Origin: Stappia sp. MMSF_3263
GTDB taxonomy: Bacteria; Pseudomonadota; Alphaproteobacteria; Rhizobiales; Stappiaceae
Reading direction: 5' to 3'
NCBI RefSeq assembly: GCF_030733745.1
Contig: NZ_JASHIK010000003.1
Span: forward strand, 218,150-282,149
DNA: 64,000 bases
The stretch's first letter is position 1. Each line of letters starts with the position of its first letter. Below are positions 45,999 through 55,154 of this stretch, one piece after another. The notes beneath the pieces were generated by a model. That model had not been told where the DNA came from and did not search any database. It saw only the letters and a list, made by a program, of their open reading frames with translations. A program made the position numbers and the translations under genes.

Positions 45999-46259
45999 AT
46001 GACCGACCTTGCACGCAGTCCCAAACAGATCGGCAGCGTCCTGCGGCGCGCCCGCAAGAAGCGAGGCATGAGCCAGGCTGATCTGGGCAGCCGAGCCGGC
46101 CTGCGGCAAGGCACGGTCTCACTCATCGAAAACGGCAACCCGGGCGTGCGGATCGAAACGCTGCTTGCCGTGCTGGCGGCGCTCGACCTGGAGTTCCGTA
46201 TAGAGCCGCGTGGCGCAGGCGGCGCCAGCGACGCCGATCTTGAGGATCTGCTGGGCTAA
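45999..46259 (+). CDS. hipB: HipB-type antitoxin, XRE-family HTH regulator
   Basis: 86-residue antitoxin. The XRE helix-turn-helix is at about 10-65 (IGSVLRRARKKRGMSQADLGSRAGLRQGTVSLIENGNPGVRIETLLAVLAALDLEF). The short C-terminal tail (RGAGGASDADLEDLLG) would be the flexible ClpXP/Lon-sensitive end. HipB binds HipA, neutralising it, and represses the operon through palindromic operators, here probably the four-site array just upstream. A GGAGG site precedes ATG 45999. Its TAA overlaps the hipA ATG (TAATG). Confidence 0.93.
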   Translation: MTDLARSPKQIGSVLRRARKKRGMSQADLGSRAGLRQGTVSLIENGNPGVRIETLLAVLAALDLEFRIEPRGAGGASDADLEDLLG

Positions 46260-47578
46260 TGGCGCGTCGTCGGACATATCCTCCCTTGCGGGTGTATCTG
46301 GGCTCGCAACTGGCCGGGCTTCTTCTCAAGGAGCCGGGCGGCGCCGTGTCATTCCGCTACGAAGCCGCCTGGCTGGCGCGGACCAATGTGATCCCCGTGT
46401 CACTGTCGCTGCCTTTGCGCGAGGAGGCCTACCGTGGAGAACCGGTCTCCGCAGTGTTCGAGAACCTGCTGCCCGATTCCGACGTCCTGCGTCGCCGGAT
46501 CGCTGAAAAAGTGGGTGCGCGAGGTGTGGATGCCTTCAGTCTGCTGACCCGGATCGGACGCGATTGCGTTGGCGCCTTTCAGTTCGTTCCCGACGACGAG
46601 GAACGGGTCGACGACGACGGCATCGACGGGGAAGTCATCGACGAGGCGGATATCGAGAGACTTCTGCGGAACCTTGCCCAGGCGCCTTTGGGGATCGAGA
46701 GGGACGACGCGTTCCGGATCTCCCTTGCCGGGGCGCAGGAAAAAACTGCGTTGCTCCGGCACGAGGGACGTTGGCTGAAACCTCACGGCACGACACCGAC
46801 GACGCATATCTTCAAGACGCAGATCGGCGTGCTGCCCGACGGCATCAATCTGTCCGACGGCGTCGAGAACGAATTCTACTGCCTGAAGCTGGCCGAGGCG
46901 TTCGGCCTGCCGGTCGCTGCCGCCGAGATACAGACCTTCGGCGAGACGAAGACCCTGGTGATCGAGCGGTTCGACCGTCGCTGGACACGCGAGGGCCGCC
47001 TGTTGCGCCTGCCGCAGGAGGATTGCTGCCAGGCCCTCTCGGTTCCCCCGACACTCAAGTATCAGCGCGACGGCGGACCGGGCATGAGTGATGTTCTGGA
47101 TCTGCTCAGGGCCAGCGATACGCCTCTCGAGGACCAGGAAACGTTTCTCGCGGCACAGCTGTTCTTCTGGGTGATCGGCGCGACGGACGGCCATGCGAAG
47201 AACTTCAGCATTTTCCTGATGCCGGGTGGCGCTTTCCACCTCACGCCGCTCTATGACATCCTCACCGTCCAGCCGCTTCTGGACGCGGGCCAGATCAGGC
47301 GGCGGCAGATGAAGCTCGCCATGTCGGCCGGCGACAACCGGCATTATCGCGTCGACGAGATCCATCCCCGCCATTTTCTTCAGATGGCCGGATCGGCCAA
47401 TGTGCCGAAAAGCCTCGCGATGCGGACCCTGGAGCGCATAGCGGACATTGGCGAGCGCGCCTTCTACCAGGTCGAGGAAGCACTGCCGGGGGACTTCCCG
47501 GAAAGGTTCCATGCCTCGGTGAGGGCCGCCGCCATGCCACGCATTGCGATGATCTCGAACAGTCTCGGACTGCTCTAG
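46259..47578 (+). CDS. hipA: HipA-type serine/threonine kinase toxin
   Basis: 439-residue HipA kinase. HipA_N couple domain about 10-110. The kinase core has SLAGAQEKTALL (about 155-166), whose first Ser corresponds to the autophosphorylated P-loop serine of E. coli HipA. VIERFDRRW is at about 234-242. The catalytic motif ATDGHAKNFSIF (Asp310, Asn314) is followed by the metal-binding aspartate in LYDILTV. All key residues are intact, so it should be active. In E. coli HipA phosphorylates glutamyl-tRNA synthetase, halting translation and producing persisters; the target here is unknown. Translationally coupled to hipB. Confidence 0.93.
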   Translation: MARRRTYPPLRVYLGSQLAGLLLKEPGGAVSFRYEAAWLARTNVIPVSLSLPLREEAYRGEPVSAVFENLLPDSDVLRRRIAEKVGARGVDAFSLLTRIGRDCVGAFQFVPDDEERVDDDGIDGEVIDEADIERLLRNLAQAPLGIERDDAFRISLAGAQEKTALLRHEGRWLKPHGTTPTTHIFKTQIGVLPDGINLSDGVENEFYCLKLAEAFGLPVAAAEIQTFGETKTLVIERFDRRWTREGRLLRLPQEDCCQALSVPPTLKYQRDGGPGMSDVLDLLRASDTPLEDQETFLAAQLFFWVIGATDGHAKNFSIFLMPGGAFHLTPLYDILTVQPLLDAGQIRRRQMKLAMSAGDNRHYRVDEIHPRHFLQMAGSANVPKSLAMRTLERIADIGERAFYQVEEALPGDFPERFHASVRAAAMPRIAMISNSLGLL

Positions 47579-47826
47579 CTGTGAAGCCTCTGGCAATGCC
47601 GCCGGAGAGTTCTCCGCCGCCATACGCAAAGCTCCCATTCTCCGAATGTCTAGGCTGGCGAGGCTTGCCTTCGCCCCGTCGCTGACGGCACATACGCAGT
47701 CGAGGACGTCCTGCGGCGGCGGGGGCGGGGAGGCCCTGGCGAACGGCGCGGGATGACAAGATGCCTGGCGGGCGTGCCCCCATCCGGGGGAGCGCGCCGG
47801 CAAGCGACAGGGAGGAGAACGTCCAG

Positions 47827-49734
47827 ATGGCCAGCCGTTATCATGAGCTCTATGAGGCATGGCAGCGCGATCCGGAGGCCTTCTGGGCCGAGGCCGCCGC
47901 CGAGATCGACTGGGTGAAGCCCTGGGACAAGGTGTTCGATCCCGCGCTCGGCGGATACGGCCAGTGGTTCGCCGGCGCGCAGTGCAACACCTGCTACAAC
48001 TGCCTCGACCGGCATGTGGAGCGCGGCCGCCCCGGCCAGCCGGCGATCATCTACGACAGCCCGATCACGGGAGCGCAGGCGAGCTACACCTTCGAGGAGA
48101 CGCTGGAGCGGGTGAACGCCATTGCCGCGATCCTCGACGACCACGGCATCGGCCGGGGCGACCGGGTGATCATCTACATGCCGATGATCCCGGAAGCGGT
48201 GATGGCGATGCTGGCCTGCGCCCGCATCGGCGCCGTGCATTCTGTCGTCTTCGGCGGTTTTGCCGCGCGCGAACTGGCAACGCGCATCGACGACGCCACT
48301 CCCAAGGCGATCATCGCCGCCTCCTGCGGCATCGAGCCGGGCCGCGTCATCGCCTACAAGCCGCTGCTCGACGCGGCGGTCGAGATGGCCGTGCACAAGC
48401 CGGACGCCTGTTTCGTGCTGCAACGGACGCAGGCGCCGGCCGAGCTCGGCGAGGCGCGCGACCGGGACCTCGGCGCGCTGATGGACGAGGCGCTGTCGCT
48501 GGGGCGAAAGATCGATTGCGTCCCGGTCGCGGCGACGGATCCGCTCTACATCCTCTACACCTCAGGCACCACCGGCCAGCCGAAGGGCGTTGTGCGCGAC
48601 AATGGCGGGCACATGGTGGCGCTGAAATGGACCATGGAGAACCACTATGGCGTCGAGCCGGGCGAGGTCTTCTGGGCCGCCTCCGATGTCGGCTGGGTGG
48701 TGGGCCATTCCTACATCGTCTATGCGCCGTTGCTGCACGGGGCGACGACGGTCGTGTTCGAGGGCAAGCCCGTCGGCACGCCGGATGCCGGCACGTTCTG
48801 GCGCGTGATCGCCGAGCACAATGTCGTTGCCCTGTTCACCGCGCCGACGGCATTCCGGGCGATCAAGAAGGAGGATCCGGAGGGCAAGCTGATCGGCGAT
48901 CACGATCTCGCGTCCTTCCGCACGCTGTTCCTTGCCGGGGAGCGCGCCGATCCCGACACGCTCGCCTGGGCGGAGGACAAGCTCGGCGTGCCGGTGATCG
49001 ATCACTGGTGGCAGACGGAGACCGGCTGGCCGATCGTGGGCAATCCGGTGGGCCTTGGCATGCTGCCGGTCAAGCACGGCTCGCCGACCGTGCCGATGCC
49101 GGGCTATGACGTGCAGGTCCTGGACGATGCCGGCCATCCGCTGCCGGCGGGAACGCTGGGCAACGTGGTGGTGAAGCTGCCGCTGCCGCCAGGCTGCCTG
49201 CCGACGCTGTGGCAGGCGCCGGAGCGTTTCCATGCCAGCTATCTGGAGGAGTTCCCGGGCTACTACAAGACGGCCGATGCCGGGATCATGGACGAGGACG
49301 GCTATCTCTTCGTCATGGCGCGCACCGACGACATCATCAATGTCGCCGGTCACCGGCTGTCGACGGGGGCGATGGAGGAGGTGCTGGCCAGCCACAAGGA
49401 TGTTGCCGAATGCGCGGTCGTGGGGATCTCCGACAGTCTCAAGGGACAGGCGCCCTGCGGTTTCGTGGTGCTCAAGGCCGGCGTCAACCGGCCGCATGAC
49501 GAGATCGAGAAGGAGCTGGTGGCGCTGGTGCGCGAGAAGATCGGACCGGTTGCCGCCTTCAAGCTGGCGATCACCGTCGAGCGGCTGCCGAAGACCCGTT
49601 CCGGCAAGATCCTGCGGGCGACGATGCGGCAGATCGCCGACGGCGCCGAATACCGCATGCCGGCGACGATCGACGATCCGGCGATCCTTCAGGAGATCGA
49701 GAGCGCGCTGAAGGACCGCGGGCTGGCGGTGTAG
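47827..49734 (+). CDS. prpE: Propionyl-CoA synthetase
   Basis: 635-residue AMP-forming ligase activating propionate (and acetate less well). The N-terminal ACAS_N segment (MASRYHELYEAWQRDPEAFW, FAGAQCNTCYNCLDRHV) and core motifs LYILYTSGTTGQPKGVVRDNGGH, DHWWQTETGWPI and the hinge DGYLFVMARTDDIINVAGHRLSTGAMEE are PrpE-type (RDNGGH and STGAMEE distinguish it from acetyl-CoA synthetase). The catalytic lysine lies in KTRSGKILRATMR, where acetylation would regulate it. Start ATG 47827 after a GGAGGAG site. 248 bp upstream show no gene. Confidence 0.93.
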   Translation: MASRYHELYEAWQRDPEAFWAEAAAEIDWVKPWDKVFDPALGGYGQWFAGAQCNTCYNCLDRHVERGRPGQPAIIYDSPITGAQASYTFEETLERVNAIAAILDDHGIGRGDRVIIYMPMIPEAVMAMLACARIGAVHSVVFGGFAARELATRIDDATPKAIIAASCGIEPGRVIAYKPLLDAAVEMAVHKPDACFVLQRTQAPAELGEARDRDLGALMDEALSLGRKIDCVPVAATDPLYILYTSGTTGQPKGVVRDNGGHMVALKWTMENHYGVEPGEVFWAASDVGWVVGHSYIVYAPLLHGATTVVFEGKPVGTPDAGTFWRVIAEHNVVALFTAPTAFRAIKKEDPEGKLIGDHDLASFRTLFLAGERADPDTLAWAEDKLGVPVIDHWWQTETGWPIVGNPVGLGMLPVKHGSPTVPMPGYDVQVLDDAGHPLPAGTLGNVVVKLPLPPGCLPTLWQAPERFHASYLEEFPGYYKTADAGIMDEDGYLFVMARTDDIINVAGHRLSTGAMEEVLASHKDVAECAVVGISDSLKGQAPCGFVVLKAGVNRPHDEIEKELVALVREKIGPVAAFKLAITVERLPKTRSGKILRATMRQIADGAEYRMPATIDDPAILQEIESALKDRGLAV

Positions 49735-49929
49735 CTCCGTTCGCGGACCTGTGGGAACGCAGCGTCCGCCGGGCTTGCGGCCGGCCGGCGGCGCGCGCGC
49801 CGGGGAGATGTCGGCGGCGCTGATCGACAGGGCGCGCTTGCCGGCCTATGTTCGCGCGCATGGGTGCGCTTCCCCTTCGCGGGACGTGCGCCCTGCCAAT
49901 CATTCCGAATGACAGTTGCGAGGAACTCC

Positions 49930-50721
49930 GTGTCCCTGGAAAACAAGGTAGCCATCGTCACCGGCGCGGCCGGCGGCATCGGTTTCGCGATCGCCCGTCG
50001 CTTCCTGAACGACGGTGCGAAGGTGATCATTGCCGACGTGGACGACACGCGCGGCGAGGCGGCCGAGACCGAGCTCAAGGCTCTTGGCGAGGTGCGCTAC
50101 GTGCACTGCAACGTGGCCGAGAAGCTCGACGTACGCAATCTCGTCGCTGCGACGCTGGACGCGTTCGGCGACATCGACATCCTGGTGAACAATGCCGGCA
50201 TCGTCATCGGCGGCGACTTCCTCGACCTGGAGGAGGCGGATTTCGAACGCGTCCTCTCGATCAACCTGAAAGGCGCCTTCCTGTGCAGCCAGGCGGTGGC
50301 CCGCCACATGGTCGACAAGGTCAAGGAGGGCGGCAAGCCGGGCGTGATCATCAACATGTCGTCGGTGAATGCCGTCTTCGCCATTCCCAACCAGGTTCCC
50401 TACTCGGTCTCCAAGGGCGGGCTCAACCAGCTCACCAAGGTGGCGGCCCTGTCGCTGGCGCCCTATGGCATTCGCGTCAACGGGATCGGCCCCGGCTCGA
50501 TCATGACGGAGATGCTGGCCTCGGTGAATTCCGACAAGGCGGCGCGCATGCGGGTTCTCTCGCGCACGCCGCTCGGCCGGGTCGGCGAACCGTCGGAAAT
50601 CGCCGGCGTCGCCGCATTCCTGGCCTCGGACGATGCGAGCTACGTGACGGGCCAGACGGTTTATGCCGATGGCGGCCGGCTGCCGCTCAACTATACGGTG
50701 CCCGTCGCCGAGGAAGATTGA
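49930..50721 (+). CDS. Short-chain dehydrogenase/reductase (SDR)
   Basis: 263-residue classical SDR. Cofactor motif VTGAAGGIGFAIARRF, structural motif ILVNNAGIVIGG, catalytic Ser in IINMSSVNA, YSVSKGG (Tyr-x3-Lys) and the C-terminal LASDDASYVTGQTVYADGGR. The acidic residue after the second strand (IIADVDDTRG) suggests NAD(H) preference. GTG at 49930 is chosen because GAGGAAC lies 7-8 bases upstream; an ATG seven codons earlier lacks a ribosome-binding site. Substrate unknown. Confidence 0.9.
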   Translation: MSLENKVAIVTGAAGGIGFAIARRFLNDGAKVIIADVDDTRGEAAETELKALGEVRYVHCNVAEKLDVRNLVAATLDAFGDIDILVNNAGIVIGGDFLDLEEADFERVLSINLKGAFLCSQAVARHMVDKVKEGGKPGVIINMSSVNAVFAIPNQVPYSVSKGGLNQLTKVAALSLAPYGIRVNGIGPGSIMTEMLASVNSDKAARMRVLSRTPLGRVGEPSEIAGVAAFLASDDASYVTGQTVYADGGRLPLNYTVPVAEED

Positions 50722-50795
50722 TCCCGGATCCGCCCGGTGCCCGCAAGGGCGCCGGGCGCGACCTGCTTCACACCTGATTTTCCGGACACTTCAAC

Positions 50796-51212
50796 ATGCT
50801 CGAGATACGCAAGGCCGGGGATGCCGGTGACGAGGTGCGCCAGCGGATCCTGGACACGCTCAGCGCCCATTCGGATGCGGCGGGCCATCCTTTCCGCCCG
50901 CAGACCCTCTCCCTGGAAGCTTGGGACGGCGAGATCTATCTCGGCGGCATCATCGCGCGCAGCGTCTCCGACTGGACCTTCATCGAGCTCCTCGCGGTGA
51001 GCGATGCCGCGCGCTCGCGCGGCGTTGGCCGAAAGCTGGTCGAGGCCGTCGAGCTGGAGGCACGGCGGCTGGGATCCGTCGGCCTGTGGCTCGATACGTT
51101 TTCCTACCAGGCGCCGGACTTCTACCGGAAGCTGGGTTTCGAGGAATTCGGACGCATCGGCGATCATCCCCGCGGACAGGACCGGATCTTCCTCCTCAAG
51201 CGGTTCGCCTGA
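50796..51212 (+). CDS. GNAT-family N-acetyltransferase
   Basis: 138-residue GCN5-related acetyltransferase. The acetyl-CoA-binding motif A appears as ELLAVSDAARSRGVGRKLVEAVELEAR (about 68-94) and motif B as DFYRKLGFEEFGRI (about 108-121). The fold is short and complete. Substrate unknown. It is 74 bp downstream of the SDR gene and convergent with the ABC exporter, with only 20 bp between stops. Confidence 0.88.
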   Translation: MLEIRKAGDAGDEVRQRILDTLSAHSDAAGHPFRPQTLSLEAWDGEIYLGGIIARSVSDWTFIELLAVSDAARSRGVGRKLVEAVELEARRLGSVGLWLDTFSYQAPDFYRKLGFEEFGRIGDHPRGQDRIFLLKRFA

Positions 51213-51232
51213 GCGGCGAAGCGGGGTTCTGC

Positions 51233-53062
51233 CTACTCCGGGAGGGGGAGCCTTTCACGGGCCGAAGAAAAGGCCTGTGCACCGCTTTCGAACTGCAGCT
51301 TGGCGAGCTTGGCATAAAGGCCGCCATCGGCGACGAGCTCCTCGTGACGGCCGCTTTCCACGATCCGCCCGCCATCCATGACGATGATGCGGTCGGATTT
51401 CAGCACGGTGGCAAGGCGGTGGGCGATGACCAGCGTGGTGCGACCCTGCATGAGGCGTTCAAGCGCTCCCTGGACCAGGGTCTCGCTTTCCGCATCGAGC
51501 GCGCTGGTGGCTTCGTCAAGGAGCAGCACCGGCGCGTCCTTGAGGATTGCGCGGGCGATGGCGACCCGTTGGCGCTGGCCGCCGGACAGCGTCACGCCCC
51601 GCTCGCCGACCGGCGTGTCATAGCCCTGCGGCATGGCCTTGATGAACAGATCCGCGGATGCGGCCGCCGCCGCCGCCTCGATCTCCTCGCGGGTCGCGTC
51701 GGGCCGGCCGAAGGCGATGTTCTCGGCAATGCTTGCCCCGAAAACCGTCGTGTCCTGGGGGACAAGCGCGATCTGGCGGCGGACCTCTTCCGGGTCGCAG
51801 TCGCGCAGGTCCAGACCGTCGATGCGGATCGCGCCCGTGCTCGGGTCGTAGAAGCGCATCAACAGATGGAACAGCGTCGACTTGCCGGCGCCGGACGGAC
51901 CGACGACGGCGACCGTCTCGCCGGGCGCGACCGCAAGATCGACGCCATGAAGGACAGGCAGTTCCCCCGCCTGCCGGTAGGAGAACCCGACCTGGTCGAA
52001 ACGCACCTCTCCCGCGACGCGTTTCGGTAGCGGCTTGGGATCGCGCGGGGCGGCGATCTCCGGTTCGATGCGCAGCAGTTCCGACAGGCGTTCGGCGGCG
52101 CCGGCGGCGAGCGATATCTCTCCCCAGACCTGGCTGAGCTCGCCGAGCGCGCCGGCGGCAAAGATCGAGTAGAGCAGGAACTGGCCGAGTTCACCGGCGG
52201 AGATGCGCCCGTTGAAAACGTCGCTGGCACCCACCCAGAGCACGGTGACGACGCTGGAGGCGATGACGAACATGGCGAAGGCCGTGAGCAGCGCCCGGGC
52301 GCGGATCGCCTTCAGCGCGGCGCCGAAGGCTTCCTCGACGGCGCCGGCGAAGCGGCGACCGGCGAAGCGCTCGTTGGTGAAGGCCTGGAGGGTGCGGATC
52401 GCGCCGAGCGATTCCGAGGCATAGGCGGACGCGCCGGCGAGCGTGTCCTGCGCATGGCGGGAGCGGCGGCGCACGGAGCGGCCGAAAGCGATCAGTGGCA
52501 GCACGATGACGGGGATGGCGCCGAGCACGAACAGCGACAGGCGGGGGCTGGTCACCACCATCATCGCGGAGGCGCCGGCGAACATCATCAGGTTGCGCAT
52601 GGCGATGGATGCGCTGGCCCCGACCGCCGATTTCACCTGGGTGGCATCGGCGGTGAGGCGCGAGACCATCTCGCCCGACTTTGCGCTGTCGAAATAGGCC
52701 GGCGACAGGCGCACCAGATGGGCGAAGACATCGGCGCGCAGGTCGGCGACGATCCGCTCGCCGAGCGAGGTGACGAGATAGTAGCGCAGGGCGGAAAAGG
52801 TCGCGAGCGCGGCCGCGACGGCGATCAGCACCGAGAAATAGTTGTCGACGAGCGAGGGATCATCGGCGCCGAAACCGAAGTCGATCATCCGCCGGATCGC
52901 CACGGGCAGCAGCAATGTGGTGGCGGAGGCGCCTAGCAGCGCGAAGAACGCCAGAACCACGCGGCCGCGATACTTCACCAGATAGGGGAGGAGGGCGGCC
53001 AGTGGCCGGATGTCGCGCTTGCCACCGCGGTCGGGCGATGATGGGGAACCGTATCGGGACAC
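51233..53062 (-). CDS. ABC exporter, fused permease and ATPase (MsbA-like)
   Basis: 609-residue half-transporter. Six transmembrane helices (about 30-310) form the exporter permease, and the nucleotide-binding domain follows (about 345-590). It has Walker [11 protein letters not shown]-loop LVPQDTTVF, signature [15 protein letters not shown], Walker [13 protein letters not shown] and H-loop IAHRLATV, all intact. It probably exports a lipid or drug as a homodimer. Start: GTG 53062 ([11 protein letters not shown]) with a GGAG site about 12 bases upstream. The 84 further open codons upstream are Arg/Pro-rich and overlap the rpmE promoter side, so they are excluded. Confidence 0.88.
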   Translation of the reverse strand: MSRYGSPSSPDRGGKRDIRPLAALLPYLVKYRGRVVLAFFALLGASATTLLLPVAIRRMIDFGFGADDPSLVDNYFSVLIAVAAALATFSALRYYLVTSLGERIVADLRADVFAHLVRLSPAYFDSAKSGEMVSRLTADATQVKSAVGASASIAMRNLMMFAGASAMMVVTSPRLSLFVLGAIPVIVLPLIAFGRSVRRRSRHAQDTLAGASAYASESLGAIRTLQAFTNERFAGRRFAGAVEEAFGAALKAIRARALLTAFAMFVIASSVVTVLWVGASDVFNGRISAGELGQFLLYSIFAAGALGELSQVWGEISLAAGAAERLSELLRIEPEIAAPRDPKPLPKRVAGEVRFDQVGFSYRQAGELPVLHGVDLAVAPGETVAVVGPSGAGKSTLFHLLMRFYDPSTGAIRIDGLDLRDCDPEEVRRQIALVPQDTTVFGASIAENIAFGRPDATREEIEAAAAAASADLFIKAMPQGYDTPVGERGVTLSGGQRQRVAIARAILKDAPVLLLDEATSALDAESETLVQGALERLMQGRTTLVIAHRLATVLKSDRIIVMDGGRIVESGRHEELVADGGLYAKLAKLQFESGAQAFSSARERLPLPE

Positions 53063-53234
53063 GTTTGTTGTTTTCTCCGTTGAGACCCTTTCGGCGCGTG
53101 GCGATGCGGGACCGCCTTTCGCAATCCGCCGGACCATAGCGGGTCGCGCAAGGCAGGCCAACCGGTTGCGCATGGTCCGATTGCCGCGCCGCCGGACCGC
53201 GGCCAAGAGAGGGCCCAAGAGATCGCTCGCGGCC

Positions 53235-53263
53235 TTGTTTTCCGGGGGCGGATAGGCTATAGG
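53235..53263 (+). promoter_or_regulatory. Promoter of rpmE
   Basis: TTGTTT (53235-53240), a 17-bp spacer, TATAGG (53258-53263). Transcription from about 53270 leaves a leader of nearly 190 nt before the rpmE start. The rest of the 395-bp spacer (53063-53457) shows no gene. Confidence 0.6.
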
Positions 53264-53457
53264 CTCGCGCTCAAGGTTTCGGCTCGCCCGTGCTTTCGGC
53301 GCGGGGGACCGCAAATTCGTGCAGCCGTCATGTGACGCGGCTTCCGCCAGATGGCCGGGAGAGGCGCGCGTGACTGGGTGCGCGTCGACATTGTTTCAAC
53401 CAGAACGCGCCGCGCCTCCCCAGGGCCGGTGTTTGCCGCAGGCACGGGGACGAGAAG

Positions 53458-53682
53458 ATGAAGAAGGACATTCATCCCGCATACCACTCGATCAAGGTGG
53501 TGATGACGGACGGCAGCGAGTTCCACACGCGCTCCACCTATGGCTCGGAAGGCGACTCGCTGCAGCTGGACATCGATCCGCGCACGCACCCGGCGTGGAC
53601 GGGTGGCGATCGCCAGCTGATGGACCGTGGCGGCCGCGTTTCGCGCTTCAAGAACAAGTATGCGGGTTTCCTCGGCAACTGA
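53458..53682 (+). CDS. rpmE: 50S ribosomal protein L31 (zinc-free type)
   Basis: 74-residue L31. [57 protein letters not shown] is the alphaproteobacterial form without the CxxC zinc ligands. With the Cys-free L36 at 10750, both small zinc-ribbon ribosomal proteins in the window are zinc-independent forms. A strong terminator follows. Confidence 0.97.
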   Translation: MKKDIHPAYHSIKVVMTDGSEFHTRSTYGSEGDSLQLDIDPRTHPAWTGGDRQLMDRGGRVSRFKNKYAGFLGN

Positions 53683-53720
53683 TTGCCGGATGATCTGGCC
53701 CGGGCTTCCGGGCGACAAAC

Positions 53721-53750
53721 AAAAACCCCGGCCGAAGCGGCCGGGGTTTT
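53721..53750. terminator. Bidirectional terminator of rpmE and rcdA
   Basis: AAAAACCCCGGCCG (53721-53734), loop AAG, CGGCCGGGGTTTTTTT between convergent rpmE and rcdA; strong on both strands. Confidence 0.93.
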
Positions 53751-53809
53751 TTTGTGTGCGGCTGAAGGATGCTGCCGGCGGGTACCCCGCCGGCATCTGC
53801 TCGGCCGGA

Positions 53810-54355
53810 TCAGCGCAGGCGACCCGCGCCGCCTCCGGCGCCGAATGCGGCGGTCAGGACGTTGAGCTGTGCCGCGACCGGGTTTTCAGCGCGGACCTCG
53901 CCTTGCTTGCTCTCGTGGATCATCCGGTCGAGATGCACGATGCGTTCCTGCAGGCGCACGGAGCGCTCGATCAGGTCGCGAAGCTGCTCGGGCAGGTCCT
54001 GCCAGCCGGGGCCGCCACGCGTCGAGGAGAGCGTGTCGAGGCGCACCTTGTTCTTTTCGCTGCCGGCCTGCTCCGATGACATCTCGCCTTCGTTCACGGC
54101 CCGCTGCAGCAGCAGCCAGGAGGCCATCTGCATCAGGCGCGTGGTCAGGCGCATGGATTCGGTCGCATAGGCGAGCGAGGCCGCGCGCGGCAGCGACTTG
54201 GACTCCACCCGCCCGTCACCGTCGAGATAGGCGGCGGTTTCCTCGACCAGGGCCATGCCATCGCGAAACAGCGCCTGGAACATGTCCGAATTGGCCAGGC
54301 GATCGGCGAAGTCGATGGGTCCTTCCCGCCTTGTGGATGAGAACCAGTCCGTCAT
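53810..54355 (-). CDS. rcdA: Proteolytic adaptor RcdA (DUF1465)
   Basis: 181-residue DUF1465 protein, the RcdA family. The three-helix bundle is visible (FADRLANSDMFQALFRDGMALVEETAAYLDGDGRVESK, AYATESMRLTTRLMQMASWLLLQRAVNEGEMSSEQA, LPEQLRDLIERSVRLQERIVHLDRMIHE). A disordered tail of about 25 residues follows. In Caulobacter RcdA joins the CpdR-primed ClpXP and recruits CtrA via PopA. cpdR is also in this window. Upstream lies a 471-bp spacer that contains a minus-strand small-RNA candidate. Confidence 0.93.
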   Translation of the reverse strand: MTDWFSSTRREGPIDFADRLANSDMFQALFRDGMALVEETAAYLDGDGRVESKSLPRAASLAYATESMRLTTRLMQMASWLLLQRAVNEGEMSSEQAGSEKNKVRLDTLSSTRGGPGWQDLPEQLRDLIERSVRLQERIVHLDRMIHESKQGEVRAENPVAAQLNVLTAAFGAGGGAGRLR

Positions 54356-54593
54356 GTGCCAGTGCCTCCTGTTCCCTGTCTTCTTGTCTCAATGCTTGCG
54401 TGCCGCCACGCATCAGGCGTCCGGGCCGGGGGTGTCTCTCTTGGCGACAGGAGCGTTCGATCCTGTCGCGTCCCTGGACACATGTCCCGTTTTGGGCCGC
54501 AGCCGGCGGCGTCAATCCTTGTCTCGCAATCATCGTGCCACGACAGAGGGTCGCCAAAAAACACGACCGACCCGGGATACACCGAAGTGCCGG

Positions 54594-54622
54594 GCAAAAA
54601 AAGAGCCGCGTGACCGCGGCTC
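54594..54622 (-). terminator. Rho-independent terminator, minus strand
   Basis: Minus-strand GAGCCGCG, loop GTCA, CGCGGCTC, then TTTTTTT. It ends the sRNA candidate and/or the DUF1192 transcript before rcdA. Confidence 0.9.
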
Positions 54623-54729
54623 GAAGTCATTAACAGGGAGGCGTCAAACAGAGTGGACAGGAGCCACTCGAAATCCAGATGACTGGATACCCACAGTTAT
54701 GATTTGGAAAGCTTAATAATTGGTAAATA
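54596..54729 (-). ncRNA. Candidate small RNA with two anti-Shine-Dalgarno motifs
   Basis: On the minus strand between DUF1192 and rcdA. Order 5' to 3': an AT-rich 5' end; hairpin AUCCAG-UCAU-CUGGAU (54688-54673); hairpin GAGUGG-CUCCUGU-CCACUC (54669-54651) whose loop has CUCCU; an unpaired stretch with GCCUCCCUG (54642-54635); and a perfect 8-bp terminator GAGCCGCG-GUCA-CGCGGCUC with seven U (54622-54596). A promoter with 17-bp spacing precedes it. The plan (two hairpins, a C-rich loop, exposed CCUCCC, terminator) parallels mmgR at 8551-8637. I cannot name a family. It could also be the 3' end of a DUF1192 transcript. Confidence 0.65.
54713..54727. promoter_or_regulatory. CtrA-box-like sequence
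   Basis: TTAA-N7-TAAA at 54713-54727 differs at one base from the CtrA consensus TTAA-N7-TTAA. It overlaps the predicted start of the sRNA candidate. It stands in an AT-rich stretch, so a chance match is quite possible. Confidence 0.3.
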
Positions 54730-54735
54730 TCTAAA

Positions 54736-54764
54736 ATCTTAATGAATCCCAGCCGTTCGCGCAA
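54736..54764 (-). promoter_or_regulatory. Promoter of the sRNA candidate
   Basis: Minus-strand TTGCGC (54764-54759), 17-bp spacer, TAAGAT (54741-54736), giving a start near 54729. Confidence 0.5.
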
Positions 54765-54826
54765 AGTTGCCCGCAGCGATTTCACAAGTAGAAATCGGAT
54801 CTTACATAAGGGTTGTTTGTCGCGGC

Positions 54827-55021
54827 CTATTTTCGGAACAAGGCATCCGCCGCGGCAAGCACGCCTCCGCGCGCGGAGCGTTCGGCTTCCGTGCGGTCGA
54901 TCTCGCCCTGGAGCAGGATGATCCTCGCGCCGAGTTCATCCACAGAAAGCCGGGAAAGGTCCTCGCCCACGACCACGGGGGTCGGCATGGTCTGGGGCGG
55001 CAGGTTGTCGTCCTGAGGCAT
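54827..55021 (-). CDS. DUF1192 family small protein
   Basis: 64-residue acidic protein. The DUF1192 core is LSRLSVDELGARIILLQGEIDRTEAERSAR (about 21-50), a short helix hairpin. It ends AADALFRK. Start ATG 55021. Widespread in alphaproteobacteria, usually near rcdA or quinone oxidoreductase genes as here; function unknown. It is divergent from the oxidoreductase gene. Confidence 0.88.
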   Translation of the reverse strand: MPQDDNLPPQTMPTPVVVGEDLSRLSVDELGARIILLQGEIDRTEAERSARGGVLAAADALFRK

Positions 55022-55154
55022 TTGTCCTTGTCTCCTCGAGAAAGCGGCTCCTCCAGACCGGACAAGATGTCAGGCCTGTGGCCGTCCCGTCAATTGTCAG
55101 GCAGCCTCCGAACGCTTAAACCGGGCGTGAGACAAGCCGGGGAAGGAAACACCC

